This document shows, in pieces, positions 8,919 to 18,758 of a DNA stretch of 34,281 bases. The stretch lies in NCBI GenBank assembly GCA_015680685.1, contig MNCI01030813.1, forward strand, positions 1 through 34,281, written 5' to 3'. The stretch comes from Gnetum montanum. Lineage: Eukaryota > Streptophyta > Gnetopsida > Gnetales > Gnetaceae. The position numbers and the translations under genes were made by a program. The first letter of the stretch is position 1, and the number at the start of each line of letters is the position of its first letter. The notes beneath the pieces were generated by a model. That model was not told the origin of the DNA and ran no database searches. It saw only the letters and a program-made list of their open reading frames with translations.

Positions 8919-9767
8919 TGATGATTCATGATATTGGACCCTCGATATCAAATCCCCGATATTGGACCCTCGATATCAGATATGCGTTATTAAAGATGCC
9001 AAAGTGATATCGGAACTTGTCCTGTTGTCTATAAATAAGAGATAGGGGCACTTGGTTTCATAGTTAGTTTCTTAGTCCCTTATCCAAACTCTTGCAGTTT
9101 TCCCTTTTCAAAGTTAGAATTATTTTTGAGTGCCCGCAGTAGGAGTCATGAACTGAACAGCTCTTTATTCGAGCATTGTGTACCTAAGCACACCTTGTGT
9201 CTAGAAATAATACGAACTTTGTGGAAAACCTTGCAACATTCAAAATAGCTTAATTATTTTATTTAAATGTTATTTACTGTTATTTGCTACTTTCATTAGT
9301 TAATTAATGTTATTTTTATTGAATTTTTAATTATCAATGAATTAGCACACTCAGTATAACCACTTCGAACATACGTGGGAACACTTAGTAACCCAGTAAT
9401 GGCTAGCGTTTGGTAATCCTAGTAGTGTTACACTGGTTCAGGATGTGTCCAGAGCATGGGAACAGATGTTGGTGTTAGGACCAGTTAGAGAATAGTTAAC
9501 TAGTTAAGTTAAATTAGTTATTAAATTATTTCATTTCTCCACTTTAAGCACCAGGAACATAAAACATAAAAAGCATAAAAATCATATACCTTAAGATTAC
9601 TTAACCATACAATTGTGCCTTACAAGTAAGCTTGGAAAGAGAACAATTGCATAACCCATCCTTGTTTTGTGTAAGCACATAAGTACTTAATCCTTGGAGT
9701 TCGACCGAATCATGCGTAAACGCTCATATATGTATGGTTGGGTGTAGGGGTATCTTGCCGCTCATCA
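8919..9767 (+). repeat. Element B 5' LTR
   Basis: 849 bp from TGATGATTCATG to CGCTCATCA, immediately followed by the PBS. The U5 end (CGCTCAT...GGGTGTAGGGGTATC...CTCATCA) is the family type, but U3 differs strongly from A and D: instead of the GATATCGC palindromes it has two identical 21-bp copies of a GATATTGGACCCTCGATATC unit (8930-8950 and 8958-8978). The start is placed by analogy with the TGATG ends of the other LTRs. Confidence 0.85.
9029..9040 (+). promoter_or_regulatory. TATA box of element B LTR
   Basis: CTATAAATAAGA, at the position equivalent to the other LTRs. Transcription would begin about 30 bp downstream, near 9065. Confidence 0.7.
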
Positions 9768-9786
9768 TTGGTGCCGTTGCTGGGGA
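9768..9786 (+). promoter_or_regulatory. Primer-binding site of element B (tRNA-Asp type)
   Basis: After a one-base spacer the sequence TGGTGCCGTTGCTGGGGA matches the complement of the plant tRNA-Asp 3' end at 16 of 18 positions, both differences being C-to-T. It is the best-preserved PBS in the window. Confidence 0.9.
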
Positions 9787-9904
9787 TTTTATTATTTGTG
9801 CGCTAATTAGAACTTAGAAAATCTTTCCATCATTGGAATGAACCCTTAGGGTTAGTTATCCTACAATTATTGAAAAGAGAGGATTGCACACTGAATAATC
9901 AATC

Positions 9905-12464
9905 ATGTCTCCTTCTTCTTATGAGAGTGCTTCACTGACTAGGTCCGACACAATGAATAATCGGAGGTGTAGTACACATGATGACCCACTAACGCCCCAA
10001 CAGTTTCACATGGTATACACTCATCCTGATGAGTATGTATCAAACTTTACCTTTATCCTCCACTAGGATGAATAGTTGCAATGGCATGATTTAGAAGGTA
10101 ACATAGTGTTACCTCCTGACTGCTCAGTCCCAAGCATGCTTCTTGTGCTCTCACATGAATTGGTATGTAGAACTTACAAGTAGAGTATGTTGTGCATGAA
10201 CACGACTCGAGAGAGTATTGGCCCATAGAGGCACAACACCAAAGGGACTTACAACAGGAGAGACATTACAAATCTATGAAGGGAAATGGTCTCAGGATGT
10301 CCTGTATGTCCTAAGTGAAAAAAAGGGTGGTGAACCTACCTCAGGAGGTTTTCCAAAAAACGATGTTCCTCTCATTAACTTTGGTCAAAGAGTTCTGTAT
10401 CAGAATCTTCACTCAACTGTTCATAACCCAGGTTCTGATACCAATGGACACAAAGGGTTTGAAAAAGGAACACGAACATGTGACACTAACAGAAATTCTG
10501 ATCGTAATCACGATCGAGGTCGAGACCACCAAAGAAAAAGTGACAAGCACCATCATGGTGTCAGTCGTCCTTCCTCTTCTCCTGTATCATCTCCTTCGAG
10601 ATATGAATGCAGTCGCAAAGGGAAAGACCATGAGGATAATGGTAAGCGAAATAGAGATCATAGATAAAAAAGTCAAGAAAGGGGACGAGGGCATTCCAGA
10701 GAAACACATCACGAAAGAAGGGAGAATAGGGAATAACATAGGCATCATAGATGCCATAGATAATATGATCATGATAAACCCCTACTTGCCACTTGAAGTA
10801 TGCTAGATATAATAGAAGCCATTAGGGTTCCAACAAGGCACCAGAAGGATAGTAGGATCAAAAGACTAAACATGAACAACATCCCACGATTTGAAGGGGG
10901 ATACAATGTTGATCCTCAATACCATTTGCAAGCATTTCACAATGCATGTGCCTTGCAAAATATAGAAAACAAGTTGCAAAAACTAAAGTTGTTTCCACGG
11001 ACACTGATCAAGGAAGTAGAAAGTTGGTACCAGTCCTTAGAATCAGAATCTATTTGTTGATGGAGTACCATGTTAAAGCTATTCAACAATAAGTATGAAA
11101 TGTACTCTCAAGTGTTCAACTTGCGTAGGAAAATAAAAGGATGAAAATAAAGAGGACACGAACCCTTGGATGTTGCCATGGGCTGATATTATGCATTATT
11201 ACATTGTTTCCCTGGCCATGGTTACTCGCAAAGGGAACAACTACGTCATCTCATGGATGGGCTTAGGTATGAAACGCAAAAAATCCTTGGGACTTATGCC
11301 CAAGGAAGGCTATTTGATCTTAGAGCCCATCAAATACAAAGATTGTTGGAGCAATTTTCCAAGGAGGAAGGTGAGTTAAGGAAAAGAGAAAATGCAAAGG
11401 AATACAACAAAGATGCTTCCCTCTAAAAGACAGAAGTTAGATTTTGTGAAGATGAAGAAGAGTCACCACTCAAAGAGATGGTGAATAGGAAGACTTTGTC
11501 CATTCAAAAATTTACATCAGATGTATCAGCAAAGGTAGATCAAATGTGAAACTCCCTAGATGATAAATTTTAAACCATTCTAAAAATAGTCGAGGAGTCT
11601 AGAGAGCAAAGTAGTGATCGAAAGAGAAGAAAAAAGAAAGAAGATAGGTCTACATGTAACAAAGGTAAGGGCAAAGTTTCCATCATTGAAGAGATTGTGG
11701 TTTTGACATAGACATGATGGTGGATGTGAGATATGCCAATATGACCATCCTAAAGGATGTTGGCTAGTAGTCTCACATCTGCTAGAGTTTGGGGTGTATG
11801 CATTAAACCCATGATGAAACAGACAGCAAGTACCCAAAAGGTTGCCTTATCCTCAAGGTAACCTAAGGCAATTCTACCAACCCTTGACATATTATCCAAG
11901 TGGAGCTCCACCATAATCGAATGAATAGTATCAACAATGGCAACACCCACAATCATGGGGAATGCCATTACCACATCAACAATACCCTTACCATCAACCT
12001 GACCCATACGGGTACTACATTCAGCTTCCAATCTCTCCACGTGACTCCACTAGTCATGTTGCTCCTCAGCGTCACTACCGGAGCCACGAGTGCTATAGAA
12101 CTCCTTCTCCTAGGAGTGATGTTTCACAAACATACTATCCTTCTCATCCAACTACACCTCTTCCACCCTTAGCTCCATTACCACCTGCTCCAACTATGCA
12201 GGGTGAGCTTCTTGCCCAACCATAGCAACGTAATGCTACAAGGTTGTCAATCCTCAACCTAATATTGGTTTGTACAACTGATTAAAGAAAAGACCTTTCT
12301 TTAGAATCAACAATCCAACCAAGTTCTTACAACCACAAGCGACTAATTCTTTAAATGCCTCACCATCATTAGAATCTTAAGAGCTTCCTTTGAACCAAAG
12401 ACTGCACTCCAAGCACACTGTCATGTTAACTCATGCCATTATCAATTGGATTAAAGTTGGCCAT
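9905..12464 (+). pseudogene. Element B gag, decayed and split from protease by element C
   Basis: The probable start is the ATG at 9905, 118 nt after the PBS. The N-terminus has M-V-Y-T-H-P-D-E-Y and E-G-N-I-V-L-P-P as in A. A hydrophilic Arg/Asp/His/Ser linker (about 10450-10670) precedes the gag core (10800-11380), with P-R-F-E-G-G-Y-N and K-L-F-P-R-T-L. A knuckle-like C-E-I-C-Q-Y-D-H-P-K-G-C lies near 11725-11760, and a Pro/Tyr/Gln-rich tail runs to about 12230. Many TAG/TGA/TAA stops and at least one frameshift (near 11270) break it. The last bases before C (AAAGTTGGCCAT) continue at 18151. Confidence 0.85.
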
Positions 12465-13210
12465 TGATGAATGGCGAGGTACCCCTACACTCAACCATAC
12501 GAATACGAGTGTTACACATGTGATCCGGTCGAACTNCTAAGAGAGAAAGGGTGAGAGAATCTAAGCTAGCCTAAGTGCAATGAGCATTCATTCCTTGATT
12601 ATCCGTAAACATCTTGGACTTCATCCATGACTACCACTGGGATTACCAAGTGTAGATCCTAGGTATGCTACTAAGTTACCAAGTAGTCACACTTAAATGC
12701 TTGTAATCAAGTCGTACTCATTCTGCGTTTAACAGGAGTTTAAGGGTGGGAAGATATTAACTAGGAAAGCAATAATTAACAAATAAATAATTAATTAATT
12801 AATTGAACTAAGTGAATGTTGCAATGATGAAGTAATCTCGATCTTTATTACCGGTCATGTGCATGTCCAAGTACGTCACACTCGAATAAAGGATGCTATA
12901 CAATTACATTCACAACACTGTGGGCATACACTAGGAGGAAAAGGATTGAGAGAAAAATAGAAACTAAAATCAGAACTTAACTCTAAAAACTAAATCTCAG
13001 AACAAGGAAGGCTGCCTCTTATTTATAGAAATTGAGGTAGGCTGCCTCTTATTTATAGAAATTGAGGTAGGCTGCGATATCATGGGGGTGGATGCAATAT
13101 CACGACTTTGATAACTGGGCTCTGATAATTGGGCCTGATAGACCATATCTTGTATCAGGGCTTCGATAACTGGGATCTGATAACTGGGCTTGACAGACCA
13201 TGACTCATCA
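12465..13210 (-). repeat. Element C 3' LTR
   Basis: 746 bp as assembled. It matches 17219-18150 except that about 170 bp are missing at the N at 12536, where the text jumps from CGAACT to CTAAGAGAG. The U3 end carries several TAACTGGG words, as in the 5' copy, and a 30-bp tandem duplication including the TATA box (13011-13070). Confidence 0.9.
13011..13070 (-). repeat. 30-bp tandem duplication containing the TATA box, element C 3' LTR
   Basis: 13011-13040 and 13041-13070 are identical and each contains TTATTTATAG (TATA box on the minus strand). The 5' LTR has one copy (from about 17936). The LTRs are made identical at integration, so the duplication most likely arose afterwards in this LTR. 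Confidence 0.9.
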
Positions 13211-13223
13211 TACCCCTACGACT
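13211..13223 (-). promoter_or_regulatory. Polypurine tract of element C, decayed
   Basis: On the minus strand AGTCGTAGGGGTA directly precedes the 3' LTR. It differs by two bases from the tract of A and D. Confidence 0.65.
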
Positions 13224-14076
13224 GAATAACAACTTGTCGTCGAACCAAAGAAAGTGAAGAACAAGTTCAATTGATTACATAATGGATAAGTATGGGATTA
13301 TTGACTAACTAGGAATTTATTCATGTTGCAGTGGAGAATTAAACAAAATTTTGACACAGACACAAAAGAAAAAACTTGTAAAACTCGTGGGGTTCCCAGT
13401 AGTGGTGGCTCCTCTATGGGTGCCTCTCCTTTGTCTTGCATGATCAAGCTTCTGAGATTGATATAGTTGAAGAAGTGCTTGACATTTCTCTTCTTCTATC
13501 CAAAGATTATGATCCGTTCATGCTGATGTTCCAATGTTTGATGGAGTCGACACTTTCCATGAACATGGTAGTTGCAGGAACACTTGATTGGCCTTGACAT
13601 GTTATGCGGCAAATAATTGTCATTCGTCTTCATAGGCTTGGGCCCTAACTTCTCCACATTTTTCTTGGATAGGTTATGTAGTAACAGGAGTTCCATGATG
13701 GATGCTCAATGATTTTTCGTCCTATTCTACATGTTCTGCATGAAGTCATTGGCCTCTGCCTTCCCCTGGTCACTCAGTTGCACCATGAGAAGGTCCTCCT
13801 TATTGTCTTCTTTTAGGGGCCATCTATAATCACACAAAGATCAATTGTTAGTAAGGTTATTGAAAAAAGTTCAATGATTTTATACATTACTCATTGCCTT
13901 TAATAAATGTTGAATTCTTTGCTTAGTGTGATTTTAGAGTTGAAAATGTTTTTCAAGGAAGTTGCCCTAAAAGTTTAATGTCGGACCAAGTTTTTGAGGA
14001 ACGTTTGATAAAATGATGATAAAGGAAAGAATAGATTTGGCAATGAAGTACTCAGAGGGTATAAGATGATGTGGTG
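13224..14076 (-). other. Element C 3' region up to the sequencing gap
   Basis: No protease, RT or integrase motif is visible. It contains the acceptor-like site and decayed frame described at 13496-13823. It shows no obvious similarity to the 3' region shared by A, B and D. The part next to the gap is unassigned. Confidence 0.6.
13496..13823 (-). pseudogene. Element C decayed 3' reading frame after an acceptor-like site
   Basis: The minus strand has a plant-type 3' splice signal: CTAAC (13851-13847), then TTTGTGTGATTATAG ending at 13824, then ATGGCCCC. One frame beginning just inside runs about 108 codons to 13496 with two internal stops. The last 66 codons are open from an ATG at 13696 and include a Cys/His cluster, C-S-C-N-Y-H-V-H-G-K-C. 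I recognise no family. Its position between gag and the 3' LTR is where Athila elements can carry an env-like or accessory frame. It could be chance. Confidence 0.3.
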
Positions 14077-14983
14077 NNNNNNNNNNNNNNNNNNNNNNNN
14101 NNNNNNNNNNNNNNNNNNNNNNNNNNNNNNNNNNNNNNNNNNNNNNNNNNNNNNNNNNNNNNNNNNNNNNNNNNNNNNNNNNNNNNNNNNNNNNNNNNNN
14201 NNNNNNNNNNNNNNNNNNNNNNNNNNNNNNNNNNNNNNNNNNNNNNNNNNNNNNNNNNNNNNNNNNNNNNNNNNNNNNNNNNNNNNNNNNNNNNNNNNNN
14301 NNNNNNNNNNNNNNNNNNNNNNNNNNNNNNNNNNNNNNNNNNNNNNNNNNNNNNNNNNNNNNNNNNNNNNNNNNNNNNNNNNNNNNNNNNNNNNNNNNNN
14401 NNNNNNNNNNNNNNNNNNNNNNNNNNNNNNNNNNNNNNNNNNNNNNNNNNNNNNNNNNNNNNNNNNNNNNNNNNNNNNNNNNNNNNNNNNNNNNNNNNNN
14501 NNNNNNNNNNNNNNNNNNNNNNNNNNNNNNNNNNNNNNNNNNNNNNNNNNNNNNNNNNNNNNNNNNNNNNNNNNNNNNNNNNNNNNNNNNNNNNNNNNNN
14601 NNNNNNNNNNNNNNNNNNNNNNNNNNNNNNNNNNNNNNNNNNNNNNNNNNNNNNNNNNNNNNNNNNNNNNNNNNNNNNNNNNNNNNNNNNNNNNNNNNNN
14701 NNNNNNNNNNNNNNNNNNNNNNNNNNNNNNNNNNNNNNNNNNNNNNNNNNNNNNNNNNNNNNNNNNNNNNNNNNNNNNNNNNNNNNNNNNNNNNNNNNNN
14801 NNNNNNNNNNNNNNNNNNNNNNNNNNNNNNNNNNNNNNNNNNNNNNNNNNNNNNNNNNNNNNNNNNNNNNNNNNNNNNNNNNNNNNNNNNNNNNNNNNNN
14901 NNNNNNNNNNNNNNNNNNNNNNNNNNNNNNNNNNNNNNNNNNNNNNNNNNNNNNNNNNNNNNNNNNNNNNNNNNNNNNNNNNN
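14077..14983. other. Assembly gap (907 N)
   Basis: Unread bases inside element C, between its gag and its 3' region. Reading frames crossing it are meaningless. What lies here decides whether C is truly gag-only. Confidence 0.99.
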
Positions 14984-15081
14984 AGACAAAAAGATAAAAA
15001 GATAAAATAAGAAATTGAGAAATGAAAAACTGGAAAACAAAAAGTTGTAAAATTAAAGAAAATGAAAAGTATTTATTAATC
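14984..15081. other. A/G-rich tract after element C gag
   Basis: A purine-rich stretch on the plus strand (AAAAGATAAAAAGAT-type words), directly next to the gap. The minus strand is therefore T/C-rich just after gag. Low complexity here may explain why the assembly broke. Confidence 0.5.
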
Positions 15082-17077
15082 CTACTTGCTATTATAATGG
15101 GGGATATCCCCCATAACTAAACGGTTGAGGATGGCAAGGATTAATAAATGAAAGATGAGGGTCCTTGCATGTTGGAAGTATTGAAACTTGGTCATACTTA
15201 CCCTATTGGGCTCCACACACTTGGTTATAGTAAGCATAGTGGGGCAATTTATGAGATGTGGTTCCCAGATAGTGAGTTGACACACTATGATATTTGGGCC
15301 TGTTAGATGGTATGCAAGGATCGAGACATTACCCTCCATGCCTGTGTTCATTGGGTCATATGGTTGTTGGAGTGTTAACTGGTCGCCCTGATGAAGTGAC
15401 ATGAGGCGTTGGGTTCAAAGAGAAGGGTGCACCATAGTATTGGACTTGTGCTAAGTTGGAGGATGTAGTAGCCTTGGAATTGTGTTGTTCCTTCCTACGG
15501 TCATGTTTAAAGAAGGGATGGTTTTGATGTTGAGGAGGCCTCTCATTGCTGTTGGCAGTAGTAGCACAAGTGAAGTTCGTGGGTTGTTGTTGTGGTGCAA
15601 ACACCTTAGGAATAGTTGGTGACGATGTAGAAGGTGGGAAAGGATGAGAATGTTGAAAATTAGGAGAAGTATAAGGTGCACAAGGCGGTGGTTGTGTGGA
15701 GGACATGGGCTGATAGTATTGAGGAGAATGGTAGTGTGGTGAGATAGAGTATGCTAGCCCAGTTGGGGAAACATGATGTTGAACAAGGTAAGCATTTGGA
15801 TTCGAACAACACAAAGGGTGTCTCTAGTTTAGGGGTGGCTTCCCCCATGATTGGGATTTTTGCCACTGTGATCAAACATAGTATCTCTATACGAACTCTG
15901 GATGTAACATGTTTCCCCAATGCTCATATAAATATAACAAGATTGGGCATTGGCCTTTGGGGTGATCATACAGGCATATGTTGCATTTATACGTATGATT
16001 GGCAATTGAGCTCTTATTTCCTTCATTCCTTCTTTTCGAATGTCTAATGATATTTTGTCTTGCTTCTCGGGTTGTCAAAACTCTATCTCCAATAATATCA
16101 ATAAATTCTTCACACTTTTTATACATCCATTTCAACATCTTATTGATCTTTGCCTCAACTTCCTCTAATGATTTTTGTACCAGCAAAGATGGTTCTTTCT
16201 CCTTATGATAGGTTGATTTTTCCTTTTTATGATCATGGACCTTTGTGAAGTTGATATTTTGATCCCATTGATGTTTTTCAACACTCTCCCATCTAGCCAT
16301 TTTTCCTTCTTCTTTTGCTACCTACTTAATAAGCTCTTGGACCTCATGGGTTCATAGTTCGTATAGTTGACCTTGAGCATACATTCCTAGGGTTTCTCTT
16401 GTTGCATCATGAAGCCCATCAATGATATGGTACATTAGCCTTTCCTTGAAGAACCCATGGCCTGGACAGCTTTTTAACAGTGCATAATATCTTTCTAAGG
16501 CCATGTCCAAGGGTTCATGTTGTTCTTGTTTCCACTCTTGGATTTGTTTCCTCAAGGCTGACACTCTTGCGTAGGTTTGATATCTTTCATTAAAGAGTTC
16601 TACCATTGTTGGCCAATGTCGTATTGAATTTGGTTTTAATGATCTATACCATACTTTTGCTTGGCCAACGAGTGTCATAGGAAAGAGCTTAAGTTTTTGC
16701 CAACCGTTATCAATGTTGTTCCATGTGCAAGCATCATAGAAGGCTTGTAAATGTTGATGTGGATCTAAGTCATAGCCTCCTGTGAAAGTAGGGAAGTTGT
16801 TTAAATCAAGCCTAGGTAGAAGGCTCTGTTTACGATGCCTACGGGAGATTTGAACAGCCTCTTGTATTTGCATTAGGCTTGTAATGACCAGTGGGGGTTC
16901 ATCATCATTGAGTAAGTTATGCTTTTGTGCACTGGGATGATGTTGCCTTTGTTTATGTTTATAAGAAACCCCCACCTTAGATTGCGTACTCCAATCTTCG
17001 TTGTCATATAATTCATCTATTCTCCAATGAATTTCCTCACTAGGTATGGCATTATCATAGTTTTTTAGGAGAGGCAT
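15082..17077 (-). pseudogene. Element C gag, nearly intact in its first part
   Basis: It starts at the ATG at 17077, 122 nt past the PBS, and is open for 241 codons to a TAG at 16350. Residues about 85-235 are the retrotransposon gag core (F-T-G-G-Y-D-L-D-P, W-Q-K-L-K-L-F-P-M-T-L, P-G-H-G-F, R-E-T-L-G-M-Y-A-Q-G-Q). The same frame continues with Lys/Glu-rich helical sequence and a knuckle-like C-N-I-C-L-Y-D-H-P-K-G-Q-C near 15945-15985, followed by a long Pro/Ser/Gln/His-rich tail. A few stops interrupt it, making it the least damaged gag here. Its knuckle spacing (C-x2-C-x3-H-x4-C) is one longer than in A, B, D and F. The sequence is clearly distinct from B's Gag. Confidence 0.85.
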
Positions 17078-17199
17078 GGTTGTGAAGCTGTGTGTGAATT
17101 CGTATGTGACTTTTTGTAATTAATTATTCTTAAAAAATATATCATTAATTCCTATACAGTGACCTTGTATGATATAACTAATCTAGATAACTAGCACTA

Positions 17200-17218
17200 T
17201 CCCTAACAATAGCACTAA
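17200..17218 (-). promoter_or_regulatory. Primer-binding site of element C, decayed tRNA-Asp type
   Basis: The minus strand reads TAGTGCTATTGTTAGGGA one base after the LTR. Against the tRNA-Asp complement, 11 of 18 positions match and all seven changes are C-to-T or G-to-A. It is recognisable mainly by position and by comparison with A and B. Confidence 0.7.
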
Positions 17219-18150
17219 TGATGAGTGACGAGGTAACCCTACACTCAACCGTTCGAATATGAGTTACACATGCGATCTGGTCGAACTCCGCAGATGGACT
17301 AGTTGTGGTATCTAGATAGTTAGCCTTAGGTTGTAGCTTGCTATCTTCCCACCTGGAATAGTATTAGCTTTGTCATGTATGGTTTAGTCTAGAGTGAGGT
17401 GTATGATGTGGTCCTATGCTAATGCTACTCCTGAAGACAATGGAAGATAATATTAACTAAGCTAAGAGAGAAAGGGTGAGAAAATCTAAACTAGCCTAAG
17501 TGTGATGAGCATTCATTCCTTAATTATCCATACACATCTTGGACTTCATGCACGACTACCACTAGGATTACCAAGCACAAATCCTAGGTACGCTACTAGG
17601 TTACCAAGTAGTCACACTTAAATGCTCGTAATCAAGTCGTACTCATTCTGTGTTTAACAGGAGTTTAAGGGTGAGAAGAGATTAACTAGGAAAGTAATAA
17701 TTAACAATTAAATAAATAAATAATTAATTAAACTAAGTAAATGCTACAATGATGAAGTAATCTTGATCTTTATTATCGGTCATGTGCGTGTCCAAGTACA
17801 TCACACTTGAATAAAGGATGCCATACAATTACATTCACCACACTGCGGGCATACACTGGGAGGAAAAGGATTGAGAGGAAAATAGAAACTAAAATCACAA
17901 CTTTATTCTAAAAACTAACTCTTAGAACAAGGAAGGTTGCCTCTTATTTATAGAAATTGAGGTAGGCCACGATATCATATATGTGATATCATGGAGGTAG
18001 ACATGATATCATGTACGCGATATCGCGGTTGATGCGATATCGTGACTCTGATAACTGGGCTCCAATAACTGGTCCTGATAGACCATATCTTGTATCAAGG
18101 CTTCGATAATTGGACTCCAATAACTGGGCCTGACAAACCATGACTCATCA
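17219..18150 (-). repeat. Element C 5' LTR
   Basis: 932 bp, TG...CA. In element orientation U3 starts at 18150 with TGATGAGTCATGG, has TAACTGG-type words and then a GATATC cluster (18045-17966), followed by the TATA box and U5. It supplies the roughly 170 bp missing from the 3' copy (about 17289-17461). Confidence 0.92.
17944..17953 (-). promoter_or_regulatory. TATA box of element C 5' LTR
   Basis: CTATAAATAAGAGG on the minus strand, single copy here and duplicated in the 3' LTR. Confidence 0.7.
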
Positions 18151-18155
18151 GCCAT

Positions 18156-18608
18156 CTTCCTAGAAAATTTTCTGATCCTGGAAGTCCTCTTATATATTTA
18201 CAAATTGCTAGGAATGAGCCTTGCAAAGCTCTTTTGGATTTAGGTTCTAGTGTTAACTTAATCTCTCAAGAAATGTACAAAGCTTGGAACTTGCCTCCAC
18301 TAAAAAAAAGTAACATTCATTTAGAGTTGGCTGACCAGTCCATTACTATCCCATTAGGACTAGTGGAGGACATTGTCACCACTATTTGTGGGTGGTTGTA
18401 TCTAGTCGATTTCCTAGTGATTCAAGTCAACAACTGTAAGGGAGACTTCCCAATCATAATGGAAAGAGCATGGCTAAGTACGATTGATGTGCACCTAGGC
18501 ATACATGATCTTTCCCTAGAAATATCAAAGAAAAATATGTTTGGAAAGATCGAGAAGAAGAAAGTTCCATGCATCGCATACAATGACATAGGGTGCAACT
18601 GCATGTAG
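18156..18608 (+). pseudogene. Element B aspartic protease region
   Basis: The frame resumes directly after C and its target duplication. It includes I-Y-L-Q-I-A-R-N and the active-site motif A-L-L-D-L-G-S-S-V-N-L-I-S (Asp near 18237), then L-P-P-L-K-K-S-N-I and F-P-I-I-M-E-R-A-W-L-S-T. The Gly of I-M-G-R has become Glu. An uninterrupted stretch of 124 codons runs from 18234 to 18608. It would process Gag and Gag-Pol. Linker sequence leading to RT follows. Confidence 0.85.
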
Positions 18609-18758
18609 AAGGCCTGGTTTGTACAACACTTAACATTGCCTGCATGCAACTAGTGTGCACAAGTGAATAACATACAAAGATGCCTATATGTAGTAGCCAT
18701 AAGATAGGAAGGTACCAAGTGGCTGACAATTCACCGAGAGAGTAATTCAACCCTATGC

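Larger units (their letters stand above)
12465..18150 (-). mobile_element. Element C: gag-only LTR retrotransposon nested in element B
   Basis: The element is bounded by TGATGAATGGCG (12465) and GACTCATCA (18150) and flanked by the 5-bp duplication GCCAT (12460-12464 and 18151-18155). Joining the flanks restores B's gag-to-protease reading, as in A and D. On the minus strand: 5' LTR (18150-17219), PBS, gag (17077-15082), an A/G-rich stretch, the N run, a 3' region with a decayed frame, PPT and 3' LTR (13210-12465). No protease, RT or integrase is visible; the unread 907 bases could hide at most part of one. It resembles gag-only terminal-repeat elements described in plants (TR-GAG class). Confidence 0.9.

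Noticed and set aside
7869-9786. Primer-binding sites as tRNA-Met type
   Set aside because: The Met-type site of many Ty3/Gypsy elements (TGGTATCAGAGC) does not fit; TGG-GCCGTTGC-GGGGA fits tRNA-Asp.
13967-15040. Open frames of more than 300 codons on both strands
   Set aside because: They consist almost entirely of the N run; only a few codons at each end are real sequence.
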